From the NCBI GenBank assembly GCA_009840695.1, contig VXNG01000259.1, forward strand, positions 1-19,419: a stretch of DNA of 19,419 nucleotides, in the 5' to 3' direction. Below are positions 1 to 7,162 of the stretch, piece after piece. Numbering within the stretch: the first letter of the stretch is position 1; each line of letters opens with the position of its first letter. The position numbers were made by a program, and so were the translations under genes. The notes beneath the pieces are model-generated. The model did not search any database and was not told the DNA's origin. It was given only the letters and a program-made list of their open reading frames with translations. This stretch comes from Acidimicrobiaceae bacterium. Its GTDB lineage: Bacteria > Actinomycetota > Acidimicrobiia > Acidimicrobiales > Aldehydirespiratoraceae.

Positions 1-1
1 C

Positions 2-1000
2 CAGCCCGTGCCCCGCGAGTTACGCCCCGACCTCGACAAGGCCCTCGACCACATCATCGAACAATCCCGCCGGGTCACGTTCGGCGCCGACCTCGACAAC
101 CCCGACCTGCACGACCTCGACATCTCCTTCGCGGAGTTCATCGCCCCGTACACCGAGCAGCCGTTCGTAGCCGAGTACCTCACCATGTGGTCGGCCTTCG
201 CCTTCGGTTGCCACCCCTCAGACAACTCGGCGCTGCAGGTCCTCACCTGGGTGGCGGGCTACGACAACGCCGTCTGGACGCTCGACGACGCCCCCGCCAC
301 CAAGTTCGCCCAGGGAACGGCCAGCCTCGTCGAGGCCCTCGCCGCCGACAGCGGCGCCGACATCGAGCTCTCCGCTCCGGTCGCCTCGATCGCCGACACC
401 GGCGACCACGTCGAAGTGACCACGTCCGGCGGCGACGCCCACACCGCCCGGTTCGCGCTGCTGGCCGCCCCGGTCAACACCTGGCAGGACATCGACCTGC
501 CCATCGATGCCGACTCGCTCAAGGCCCGGTTCGCCCGCGAGGGGCTGGCCGGCCACGCCCTCAAGCTCCACGCCCTGGTCGACAACGTCCCCGAATTCCT
601 CATGGCCTCCGGCTGGGGCGGGCCGCTGTGCTGGACCTCCGAGCAGGCCAACTTCGACGGCGGGCGGCTGCTGGTGGGCATCGGCGAGGACGACTCGGCC
701 ATCGACGCCACCGACCCCGCCCAGGTGCAACAGGCCATCCGCCAATTCGCCCCCGAAGCCACCGTACGGATCTGCCACGGCCACAACTGGACCGCCGACC
801 CGTACGCCAAGGGAACGTGGACGACCTACCGCCCGGGCCAGCTGTCGCGCTACTACTCCGACTTCGCGGTCCCCCACGGCCGGCTCTACTTCGCCGGCTC
901 GGACCTGGCCCGGGGCTGGGCCGGGTTCATGGACGGCGCCATCGAGAGCGGCACCGACACCGCGGCCGTCCTCAGCCAGCGCCTCCGCGACGACGGCTAG
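2..1000 (+). CDS. Flavin-containing amine oxidase (C-terminal part, cut by window start)
   Basis: This is the C-terminal ~332 residues of a flavin amine oxidase (PF01593 type), which would oxidise an amine to an imine with FAD and release H2O2 in the cytoplasm. The frame is open back to the window edge, so the GTG at 8 is probably internal and the N-terminal FAD-binding GxGxxG region lies outside. The C-terminal FAD signature is visible as FAGSDLARGWAGFMDGAIESG-like residues near the end, in the place of the family's FAGTE...W.GYM.GA..SG. The region aligned with the covalent-flavin Cys of mitochondrial MAO reads AKGTWTTYRPG and has no Cys, so FAD is probably non-covalent, as in many bacterial members. 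The gene converges on the hydrolase-like gene and the two stops share the palindrome CTAG. Substrate cannot be inferred; a related flavin desaturase or oxidase is possible. Confidence 0.85.
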   Translation, partial: QPVPRELRPDLDKALDHIIEQSRRVTFGADLDNPDLHDLDISFAEFIAPYTEQPFVAEYLTMWSAFAFGCHPSDNSALQVLTWVAGYDNAVWTLDDAPATKFAQGTASLVEALAADSGADIELSAPVASIADTGDHVEVTTSGGDAHTARFALLAAPVNTWQDIDLPIDADSLKARFAREGLAGHALKLHALVDNVPEFLMASGWGGPLCWTSEQANFDGGRLLVGIGEDDSAIDATDPAQVQQAIRQFAPEATVRICHGHNWTADPYAKGTWTTYRPGQLSRYYSDFAVPHGRLYFAGSDLARGWAGFMDGAIESGTDTAAVLSQRLRDDG

Positions 1001-1671
1001 CGGGACGTTCGCCGCGCCCGAGGCGCTTGCCGATCCTCTGCGGGTATGCGGTAGGCGATCTGCTCGGCCGCGAAGGCTGCGCTCCCGGTCGGTACCTGTG
1101 GCGGCCAGTCGCTGGGGTCCTGGCGCCGCGCCTTGGTGTAGTGGAGGTTCAGCTGGAGGTACCAGGCTCTGAGCCAGCGCTGAAGGAGCCGCCGCGACCG
1201 CTGGGCCTCGGCATCGGTCGGATCGGCGACCGCGAGCATCGGGACGTGACGCCACGGACTCTCGGGCCCGAGCTCGCTCTCCGACAGCCGGGGGCCGATG
1301 GTCACCAACGCCGACACAGCGGCATCGTTCTGGGCTAGGACCAGGTTCGTCGCCTGGCCGTGAGCCACGACCGCTGGCGGCGGCGTTGCCTGCGAGGCGC
1401 AGTACTCGATGGCGAGCTCCACCGCCCGACACCCGTGCTCATCCCAGGAACCTCCGCTCAAGCCGTGCCCGGGCAGGTCGACGAGCAGGGCGTCGAGCAG
1501 CAGCTTGCGGAGCGGCCGCGAGATCGGGCGAAGGGCATCCAGATCCTCGTCCCGGTCATGGAACAGGACAACTGCGCCCATCGCGGCCTCCGCCCGCGAC
1601 CATTCTCCGATGCAGACCATCCCCGAGCCGAGCGAGAACTCGACGACATCGCCCGACGCGGTGGCGGTCAT
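997..1671 (-). CDS. Alpha/beta-hydrolase-like protein lacking the nucleophile serine
   Basis: A 224-residue protein with the layout of a small alpha/beta hydrolase: an early strand (AVVLFHDRDED, residues ~33-43), the DLPGHGLSGG motif at 65-74 that usually follows strand 4, and a nucleophile-elbow-like segment VVAHGQAT at 101-108. In active relatives that segment reads G-H-S-x-G-G; here Gly105 occupies the Ser position and the following Gly is Ala, so classical Ser hydrolase activity is doubtful. A late Asp (AVADPTD, 147-153) and His177 could be remnants of the triad. The ATG overlaps the stop of the upstream transporter ATPase by 4 bp (ATGA), so it is very likely the last gene of the Opp operon. 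It may be a degenerate peptidase or esterase, a binding protein, or an enzyme with another mechanism. No signal peptide is visible. Confidence 0.75.
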   Translation of the reverse strand: MTATASGDVVEFSLGSGMVCIGEWSRAEAAMGAVVLFHDRDEDLDALRPISRPLRKLLLDALLVDLPGHGLSGGSWDEHGCRAVELAIEYCASQATPPPAVVAHGQATNLVLAQNDAAVSALVTIGPRLSESELGPESPWRHVPMLAVADPTDAEAQRSRRLLQRWLRAWYLQLNLHYTKARRQDPSDWPPQVPTGSAAFAAEQIAYRIPAEDRQAPRARRTSR

Positions 1672-2441
1672 TGCTCGCCGGGCAAGCGCGGGATCGCGGC
1701 GACGAGGTTCTTCGTGTAGCTGTGCTCGGGCTCGCGCAGGATCCGATCCGGGTCACCCTCCTCGACCACCTGTCCCTCGGACATGACGATGACTCGGGAG
1801 CAGAACTGCCTCACCACGCCGAGGTCATGGCTGACCATGACCGTGGTGAGGCCGTACTCGTTGCCCAGTTCCGCGAGGAGGTTGAGGATCTGGCCTCGGA
1901 GCGAGACATCGAGCGAACTCACAGGCTCGTCGGCGACGATTATCCGCGGCTCCATCGCCAACGCGCGGGCAATCGCCACCCGCTGTCTCTGGCCGCCCGA
2001 CAACTGGCGGGGGAAGACATCGACGCTTCGCTTCGACAGCCCGACCATCTCCAGGAGTCGCTCTGCCTCGGTCCGCCGCTCATCGGAGGCGAGGCCTCGC
2101 AGCCCCTCGGTGACGATCCGCCCAATACGCATGCGCGGGTTCATCGAGGAGAAGGGATCCTGGAAGACCGCCTGAATGATCTTCGGCAGGGTCTGCCGCT
2201 CCTCGCGTTCACCTTCCCACACATCGATCCCGTCGACCTCCACCCTGCCCGCAGAAGGTGAGATCAGTCCGAGCATCATGCGAGCAGTGGTCGTCTTGCC
2301 CGAGCCGCTCTCACCGACGATCCCGAAGGACTCCCCTTCGTTCACGGCGAACGAAACATCGTCGACCGCGACCGTCGTCAACCCGCCATAACGCGACTTG
2401 AACACCTTGGTGAGGCGTTCGGCGACAACGATCGCGCTCAC
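1668..2441 (-). CDS. Oligopeptide-type ABC transporter ATPase (OppF/DppF family)
   Basis: ATP-binding subunit of a peptide/nickel-type ABC importer, acting on the cytoplasmic face of the membrane. The 257-residue protein shows Walker A GESGSGKT (43-50), a Q-loop in AVFQDPFSSMNP, the ABC signature LSGGQRQR, Walker B IIVADEP, a D-loop SSLD and the switch His in SHDLG. I chose the GTG at 2441 rather than an ATG further upstream (2471 or 2561): it has GGAGG 7 nt before it and overlaps the stop of the preceding ATPase as GTGA, while the longer N-termini overlap that gene and resemble no family. It ends soon after HSYTKNLVAAIPRL and lacks the Cys-rich oligopeptide C-terminal domain that its partner carries, so the two ATPases probably form an asymmetric heterodimer. 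Confidence 0.93.
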   Translation of the reverse strand: MSAIVVAERLTKVFKSRYGGLTTVAVDDVSFAVNEGESFGIVGESGSGKTTTARMMLGLISPSAGRVEVDGIDVWEGEREERQTLPKIIQAVFQDPFSSMNPRMRIGRIVTEGLRGLASDERRTEAERLLEMVGLSKRSVDVFPRQLSGGQRQRVAIARALAMEPRIIVADEPVSSLDVSLRGQILNLLAELGNEYGLTTVMVSHDLGVVRQFCSRVIVMSEGQVVEEGDPDRILREPEHSYTKNLVAAIPRLPGEQ

Positions 2442-3451
2442 GGACTCGCCTCCGGCACCGGATGATGGCATCGGGTCATCCGACCGGGACCGGTGTCTGC
2501 CAATTCCGGGTGTGCCGTGCACACTTCGTCGAACCTCGGGCATCGTGGCCCGAACCGGCACCCCTCCCCCCAGTCCGACGTCTCTGGCACCGTCCCCTGG
2601 ATGAACCCGAAGGGCTCCCCGAAGGGCCGGTGAGTGGCGCTCTCCAGAAGACCGGCGGTGTAGTGGTGGCTCGGCTGGGCGAACAGCTCGAGCGTCGGGC
2701 CTGACTCGACCAGTTCGCCGGCATACATGACAAAGACGCGGTCGGCCAGATCGGACACCACCGCGAGATCATGGGAGATCCACAACACGCTCATCGACCG
2801 CGCCTCGCACAATCCCAGCACCAGCTCCACTATCTGCGCCTGGGTCGTGACGTCGAGAGCGGTAGTCGGCTCGTCCGCGATGAGAACTGAGGGCTCGAGC
2901 ACCAGGGCGCCAGCGATCATGGCTCGTTGACGCAGACCGCCCGACAGCTCGTGGGGGAAGGCCTCGAAGCGGGACTCCGGCTCGGGTATCCCGGCATCGC
3001 CCATCACGTCGATCGCCATCTTGCGAGCGGCTTGCCTTGAGACGTCGCGGTGGGCCCGCACCGCTTCGACGATCTGCTTCCCGACGCTGAAGCATGGATC
3101 CAGGCTCGTCATCGGATCCTGGAAGATCATGGCCACGTTGGGACCGCGCATGCGGTTCCACTGGCGCTCGGAGGCTTCCGTCATGTCCCGTCCAGTCAGC
3201 AAGACGCGCCCGCTCACCCGTTCGAGGCCGCTCGGAAGAAGCCCCATGGCCGCCAGGGCAGTGATGGTCTTTCCGGAGCCGCTCTCGCCGACCAGGCCGA
3301 CGACCTCGCCCTGACCGATCCGGAGGTTCACGCCGGTCGTCAGCGGGAGCAGGCCGCGGGCGTAGCGCGCCGAGATGGAGACTTGCTGCAGCTCGATGGT
3401 TGATGTCTTGGAGGCCGCCGCCGCGGTGTTGGGGGTCGATTGGATTGGCAT
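2438..3451 (-). CDS. Oligopeptide-type ABC transporter ATPase (OppD/DppD family)
   Basis: Second ATP-binding subunit, 337 residues. It has Walker A GESGSGKT (55-62), the Q-loop in AMIFQDPMTSLDP, signature LSGGLRQR, Walker B VLIADEPTTALD and switch His in ISHDLAV. The C-terminal oligo_HPY-type domain has four Cys (about 298, 304, 311 and 328; C-x5-C-x6-C-x16-C). This family feature has been linked to an iron-sulfur cluster in mycobacterial OppD. The start is the ATG at 3451, 11 bp after the permease stop, with AGGA about 9 nt before it; the open frame runs much further upstream but only as an overlap with permease genes. The first ~18 residues are a Ala/Thr/Ser-rich tail before the ABC domain. 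It is coupled to the OppF-type gene through a GTGA overlap. Confidence 0.94.
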   Translation of the reverse strand: MPIQSTPNTAAAASKTSTIELQQVSISARYARGLLPLTTGVNLRIGQGEVVGLVGESGSGKTITALAAMGLLPSGLERVSGRVLLTGRDMTEASERQWNRMRGPNVAMIFQDPMTSLDPCFSVGKQIVEAVRAHRDVSRQAARKMAIDVMGDAGIPEPESRFEAFPHELSGGLRQRAMIAGALVLEPSVLIADEPTTALDVTTQAQIVELVLGLCEARSMSVLWISHDLAVVSDLADRVFVMYAGELVESGPTLELFAQPSHHYTAGLLESATHRPFGEPFGFIQGTVPETSDWGEGCRFGPRCPRFDEVCTAHPELADTGPGRMTRCHHPVPEASP

Positions 3452-3462
3452 CGGTCGGTGTC

Positions 3463-4326
3463 CTACTGGCGTTCGACGTTGGCGGGATCGAGCCGATCGC
3501 GGAGATAGTCGCTGGCCGCGTTGAGAAGCATGACCAGCCCGCCGAGCAACGCGCTGGCCAAGACCACCAGCCACCACGCTTCGTGCAGGGAATCGCGGCC
3601 CCGCGCCAGGATCAGGCCGAGGCTCGGCGTCGGTGGCTGTGCGCCGAGGCCGAGGAACGACAGTCCAGCCTCCGCGATGATGGCTGCCGCCATGTAGAAC
3701 ACGATCATCACCATCATGACCGGCACCAGGTTCGGCACCAGGTGGCGGAGGCTGATGCGTAGCTTCGACATCCCGAGCACCCTCGACGCCGCCACGAAGT
3801 CGCGCTCGCGCAGCGACAGAACCTCCCCACGAACGATCCTCGCGAAGCTCGCCCACCCTGTGAGAGCCACGGCCAGGACCACCGAGCGCAGACCCGGACC
3901 CAGCCATCCGGCCAGCATGATGGCCAGCAAGATCTCCGGGAACGCCCAGGTGACATCGGTCACTACGCCGACGGACACCCCCGCAGCCCGCCCGAAGAAC
4001 CCGCCGACAATGCCCAGTACGAGTCCGAGGACGATGGACAGCGCGGCCGCGACCACGCCGACGCTCATCGAGACGCCGAGGCCGCCGATGAGCCGCCACA
4101 TGAAGTCCCGGCCCAACTCGTCAGTCCCGAGCGGGTAGCCCTCAGAGAGCGGCGGTTTGAGGAAGTCGATCAGGTTCTGTTCGTTGACCAGCCGCTCCAG
4201 CGGCGGAACGATCGGGGCGATCAGCCCGACCAGAGCGACGGCTGCATAGATGCCGAGCGCCACCGCCAGGAATCGCCCGGACCGCCACCTCGGAATGTGC
4301 CTCGACTCCTCGGCCGTCGTCAGCAT
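3463..4326 (-). CDS. Oligopeptide-type ABC transporter permease (OppC/DppC family)
   Basis: Inner-membrane permease of 287 residues. It has an N-terminal hydrophobic helix (FLAVALGIYAAVALVGLIAP), a periplasmic-type loop with the family motif YPLGTDELGRD, and then about five further hydrophobic segments. The cytoplasmic EAA loop, which docks to the ATPases, is visible as RERDFVAASRVLGMSKLRI. The start at the ATG at 4326 leaves a 16-bp gap to the OppB-type stop; a longer open frame to 4425 would overlap that gene and adds Cys/Arg-rich residues that do not fit the family. It would pair with the OppB-type protein and the two ATPases. Confidence 0.93.
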   Translation of the reverse strand: MLTTAEESRHIPRWRSGRFLAVALGIYAAVALVGLIAPIVPPLERLVNEQNLIDFLKPPLSEGYPLGTDELGRDFMWRLIGGLGVSMSVGVVAAALSIVLGLVLGIVGGFFGRAAGVSVGVVTDVTWAFPEILLAIMLAGWLGPGLRSVVLAVALTGWASFARIVRGEVLSLRERDFVAASRVLGMSKLRISLRHLVPNLVPVMMVMIVFYMAAAIIAEAGLSFLGLGAQPPTPSLGLILARGRDSLHEAWWLVVLASALLGGLVMLLNAASDYLRDRLDPANVERQ

Positions 4327-4342
4327 CGCATCGCCCCCGCGG

Positions 4343-5278
4343 TCACTCCGCCTCCGAGCCGGCCAACCGCACTCGCGGATCGGCCCATCGGTGCAGCAGG
4401 TCGGCCGCCACGCTGGACACGACAACGACGGCCGCCAGCAGCAGAGTCAAGGACTGCGCCACCGGGTAGTCGCGGTTGAGCACGCTGCCGACGAGCTCGG
4501 ACCCGAGCCCGGGCCAGCGGAAGATCACCTCGACGATGAGGGTGTAGCCCAACAGGCTTCGAACCTGGACGCCGCCGAGCGAGATGACGGGCGACAGGGA
4601 GTTCCGCAGCACATGGACCCACTGGATCCGCCATATCGCCACGCCACGAGCCCGAAGCGTCCGCGTGAAGTCCGAAGAGAGCTGTTCCAGCACGGCAGTG
4701 CGACTGACCCGGGCCGTGAGCGCGCCGGGTTCGGCGGCCAGAACGAGAGTCGGCAACACAAGATGCAGAGGCCCGTCGGCGCCGGACACGGGCAGCCAGT
4801 CGAGCCGCACCCCGAAGACGAGCACCGCCAGCAGGGCGAGAACAAAGTTCGGAACCGCCTGGAAGATGCTGATGAAGACCCGGATGATGCGGTCCAGCAT
4901 CCGGTTGGCGTTCAGCGCGGAGATGACACCGACCGGTGCACCGATGCCGAAGGCGGCGACGAAGGCCGCCGCGGCCAGCAAGAGCGTGTAGCCGATGGCG
5001 CTGCCCACCAAGTCGATGACAGCCTTGCCGCGTACTACCGAGAAGCCGAGGTCGCCACGGAGCACGTCGGATATGTAGTTCCAGTACTGCTCCCACAACG
5101 GGTCGTTGAGGCCCAGGTCGATGATGGCCTGCTCGACCGCCTCCTCCCCCACGGTGAGGGGATTGAACAGCGACGTGATGACATTGCCGGGCGTCGTGCG
5201 CAGCGCCAGGAACGTCACTATCGAGACCAGGAAGATGACACCCACAGCGTGAGCGATACGTTGGACCACGTACTGCAC
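4343..5278 (-). CDS. Oligopeptide-type ABC transporter permease (OppB/DppB family)
   Basis: Inner-membrane permease of 311 residues with the OppB/DppB layout: an N-terminal helix starting right at the first residues (YVVQRIAHAVGVIFLVSIVTF), an extracytoplasmic loop with GLNDPLWEQYWNYISDVLRGDLG, then about five helices, and an EAA loop in FTRTLRARGVAIWRIQWVHVLRNSLSP. I place the start at the GTG at 5278, which has GGAG 5 nt before it and puts the first helix at the N-terminus as is usual. The open frame reaches 5425 but the extra 49 residues are Ser/Thr/Arg/Gly-rich and overlap the solute-binding-protein gene. A 76-bp gap separates it from that gene, without a clear T-tailed terminator, so read-through within one operon is expected. 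Confidence 0.92.
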   Translation of the reverse strand: MQYVVQRIAHAVGVIFLVSIVTFLALRTTPGNVITSLFNPLTVGEEAVEQAIIDLGLNDPLWEQYWNYISDVLRGDLGFSVVRGKAVIDLVGSAIGYTLLLAAAAFVAAFGIGAPVGVISALNANRMLDRIIRVFISIFQAVPNFVLALLAVLVFGVRLDWLPVSGADGPLHLVLPTLVLAAEPGALTARVSRTAVLEQLSSDFTRTLRARGVAIWRIQWVHVLRNSLSPVISLGGVQVRSLLGYTLIVEVIFRWPGLGSELVGSVLNRDYPVAQSLTLLLAAVVVVSSVAADLLHRWADPRVRLAGSEAE

Positions 5279-5354
5279 GTGTGCTCCGGCTTGTCTTGGG
5301 CCGAACCCTCCGCCCCCGGGCCGGCCCCGAGGAGTCCCTAGCGGTCGAGCGCGG

Positions 5355-7067
5355 CTATCGGTCCATCCAGACGTCGTTGTAGAAGGGGTACAGGTTGACC
5401 TGGTTCGGCTGCCAGCCGACCACATCCTTGTGGTTCACCCAGACAGTGTTCGGGGTGTAGATCGGGATGAACGGCAGCTCCTCCGCGACCACCGCCTGCA
5501 TGTGCTGGGCCGCGGCCCGCAGGCTCTCCTCGTCGCCCGCGACCTGCCACTGGACGTACGATGCCGATGCGCCCGCCGCGGCGCCCGCAGGCTGAAGGTT
5601 GTTGAAGAAGTAGGCGGACAGGTCGGGAGCGCTCGACCACAGCCCCTTGAGGCTGAACGACGCCAGCTCGAGGTTTATCTGCGGCCAGTAGGCGGAGGCT
5701 TCCTCATCGGTGTTCTGCATGTCGACACCGACCTCCTTAAGCATCTCCACGATCGCCTCCATCACGGCATTCTCCGTCGTCTCCGACAGGTGCAGCATCG
5801 GGAACGACAGCGGGACGCCGTCCTTCTCGCGGATGTCACCGCCGGAGGACACCCAGCCGGCGTCATCGAGGAGCGAGCGCGCCCTGTCCACGTCGTACTG
5901 GTTGAAGTTCTCAACCTCGGGGTTGTACCACTTGTACGCCGGCCAGAACGGCCCGTAGGTGGCAACCGCTCGACCGCGCAACACCGCAGCGACAATGCCC
6001 TCGCGATCGATCGCGTGGCTGATCGCCTGCCGCACGCGCAGATCATCGAACCCGTGCTGGGTGGCTCCGATGTTCAAGCTGAGGAAGAAGTTCGAGAGTT
6101 CCTGGAACTCCTGCACAACCAAGTCCTCGTTGTTGCTGAGCGCTTCGACGTCTTGTGGCGGCGGGTTCTTGATCGCATCAACGTTGCCGGTCTCGATCTC
6201 ATTGCGTCTCTGGGCCGATTCCGGGATCGGAATCAACTCGACCGTGTCCAGATATGCCGTGCCCTTGTTCGCGAAGAACGGAACGACGGAGCCGGGATAG
6301 TCATCCCAACGCGTGCCGACAGCACCCTGCCTTGTATCGAACGCTGTCATCCTGAACGGACCGGTTCCATCGACAATGGCTGCCCCGTATTCATCGCCAT
6401 GCTCGTCACGGGTCGCCGTGTTGAGAATGTAGGAGTACTCGGTGCTCACCGTCTCCTGGAAGGCCGCGAACGGTCCATCGGTGTGGCACCGGATGATGTT
6501 TCCTTCGCTGGTGACGTCTGTGATCGGAGCCCAGAAGACGGCGTTGACGCCGGTAGCAGGATCCCGGAACAGGTTGAAGTTCTCGACAATCATCTCCGGC
6601 GTGACGTCATCGCCGTGGTGGAACTTGAGGCCCTCGCGCAGGGTGAACTCCCAGCCCGTGTCGCTGCTGACGAACTCCGAGCACATCATGGGAACCAGGA
6701 CGCCCTCGGGATCGCGGATTGCCACCGCCTCGTGGAAGGCATTGAAGGTCGGGTCGGCCCATGCGCTGGAGACTGTGTCAGGCCCTGTCAGGTCCCTGTC
6801 ATAGCCCTCGCGGAACGTCCCACCGACCTTGGGCCCGGTTGGCTCGGGCGCCGCGGTCGTCGCGGGCGCCTCGGTCGTCGCGGTGTCGGGCGCAGCCGTT
6901 GTGGCCGGTGCTTCCGCGGCATCGTCATCATCGCCGCACGCAGCCAGGATCTGGCCCGCGGTGACCGCGCCAACTCCCAACAGCGCAGCGCGCTTCATGA
7001 AGGCACGACGTGAAATACCCGTTCGCGCTAAATCCTCAAGTGAATGCTCAGCATCCCTCGAACCCAT
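5355..7067 (-). CDS. Tat-exported lipoprotein solute-binding protein (SBP_bac_5 family)
   Basis: Extracytoplasmic substrate-binding lipoprotein of the oligopeptide/nickel family, 570 residues. The N-terminus carries a Tat signal with SRRAFMK (19-25), a hydrophobic stretch (~27-40) and a lipobox LAAC with the lipidated Cys44. Next come four Asp and a flexible Ala/Thr/Pro linker in which EAPATTAAP occurs twice (52-60 and 66-74). The mature part follows the family order: VGGTFREGYDRD at the start, WEFTLREGLKFHHGDDVT, VDGTGPF, then DLRVRQAISHAIDRE. It would capture the ligand outside the membrane and hand it to the OppB/C-type permeases encoded directly downstream. The ATG at 7067 has a G-rich SD a few nt upstream and a sigma-70-like promoter about 50 bp before it. 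Peptide is the default ligand, but family members also bind nickel, sugars or opines. Confidence 0.94.
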   Translation of the reverse strand: MGSRDAEHSLEDLARTGISRRAFMKRAALLGVGAVTAGQILAACGDDDDAAEAPATTAAPDTATTEAPATTAAPEPTGPKVGGTFREGYDRDLTGPDTVSSAWADPTFNAFHEAVAIRDPEGVLVPMMCSEFVSSDTGWEFTLREGLKFHHGDDVTPEMIVENFNLFRDPATGVNAVFWAPITDVTSEGNIIRCHTDGPFAAFQETVSTEYSYILNTATRDEHGDEYGAAIVDGTGPFRMTAFDTRQGAVGTRWDDYPGSVVPFFANKGTAYLDTVELIPIPESAQRRNEIETGNVDAIKNPPPQDVEALSNNEDLVVQEFQELSNFFLSLNIGATQHGFDDLRVRQAISHAIDREGIVAAVLRGRAVATYGPFWPAYKWYNPEVENFNQYDVDRARSLLDDAGWVSSGGDIREKDGVPLSFPMLHLSETTENAVMEAIVEMLKEVGVDMQNTDEEASAYWPQINLELASFSLKGLWSSAPDLSAYFFNNLQPAGAAAGASASYVQWQVAGDEESLRAAAQHMQAVVAEELPFIPIYTPNTVWVNHKDVVGWQPNQVNLYPFYNDVWMDR

Positions 7068-7111
7068 AATGAACCCCCCGATTCATGAGACGGATCCCCC
7101 ATCCGCCGTGT

Positions 7112-7126
7112 GCAAGAATCGTATTG
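7112..7126 (-). repeat. Shared 15-nt promoter element, copy 1
   Basis: Read on the minus strand, CAATACGATTCTTGC overlaps the -10 box of the SBP promoter. A copy with one mismatch (CAACACGATTCTTGC) sits at 10406-10392, upstream of the EthD-like gene. Each copy lies 45-54 bp before its start codon, in the same orientation, and 17 bp after a TGAC-containing -35-like hexamer. The outer bases form an imperfect dyad (GCAA...TTGC). It may be an operator or a shared promoter core. Confidence 0.5.
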
Positions 7127-7146
7127 CAGGCGGGTCAGTGGGTCAA
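7118..7146 (-). promoter_or_regulatory. Candidate sigma-70-type promoter for the lipoprotein SBP and Opp genes
   Basis: On the minus strand a TTGACC -35 box (7146-7141), a spacer of exactly 17 bp and a TACGAT -10 box (7123-7118) lie about 50 bp before the ATG at 7067. The -35 matches consensus at five of six positions and the -10 at four of six, including the key T-A...T. This would give the SBP and permease genes their own start point, and a stronger dose than the upstream genes. Visible as sequence only; the transcription start is inferred. Confidence 0.55.
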
Positions 7147-7154
7147 ACCGCCTG
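7127..7154 (-). promoter_or_regulatory. Inverted repeat around the -35 box (candidate operator)
   Basis: CAGGCGG at 7127-7133 and its exact complement CCGCCTG at 7148-7154 flank 14 bp that include the -35 hexamer and a direct repeat GGGTCA-GT-GGGTCA (7132-7145). The arms sit between the stop of the upstream SBP gene and the -10 box. The structure could bind a repressor over the -35 region. In read-through RNA it could instead fold as a 7-bp hairpin, but no U-tract follows, so it is a poor intrinsic terminator. Confidence 0.4.
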
Positions 7155-7162
7155 GCAGTGTG

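Noticed and set aside
218..1432. Long open frame on the minus strand (404 codons) and an overlapping plus-strand frame (187-1338)
   Set aside because: They lie opposite or out of frame with the amine oxidase and hydrolase-like genes. Their translations are Arg/Gly/Pro-rich with no recognisable domain, as expected from GC-rich third-position shadows.
2442..2561. Upstream ATG starts (2471, 2561) for the OppF-type ATPase
   Set aside because: The GTG at 2441 has GGAGG at good spacing and the GTGA overlap; the longer forms add residues unlike the family.
3452..4099. N-terminal extension of the OppD-type ATPase
   Set aside because: It overlaps the OppC-type permease in another frame and has low-complexity Arg/Gly-rich content. 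The ATG at 3451 has its own SD.
6846..6914. Repetitive DNA that could be a tandem repeat locus
   Set aside because: It encodes the Ala/Thr/Pro linker of the SBP lipoprotein (EAPATTAAP twice), a normal feature of such lipoproteins.
5430..7013. Plus-strand open frame of 527 codons
   Set aside because: It is antisense to the lipoprotein SBP, whose family motifs are unmistakable. The antisense product is Arg/Val-rich without known motifs and without an RBS or promoter.
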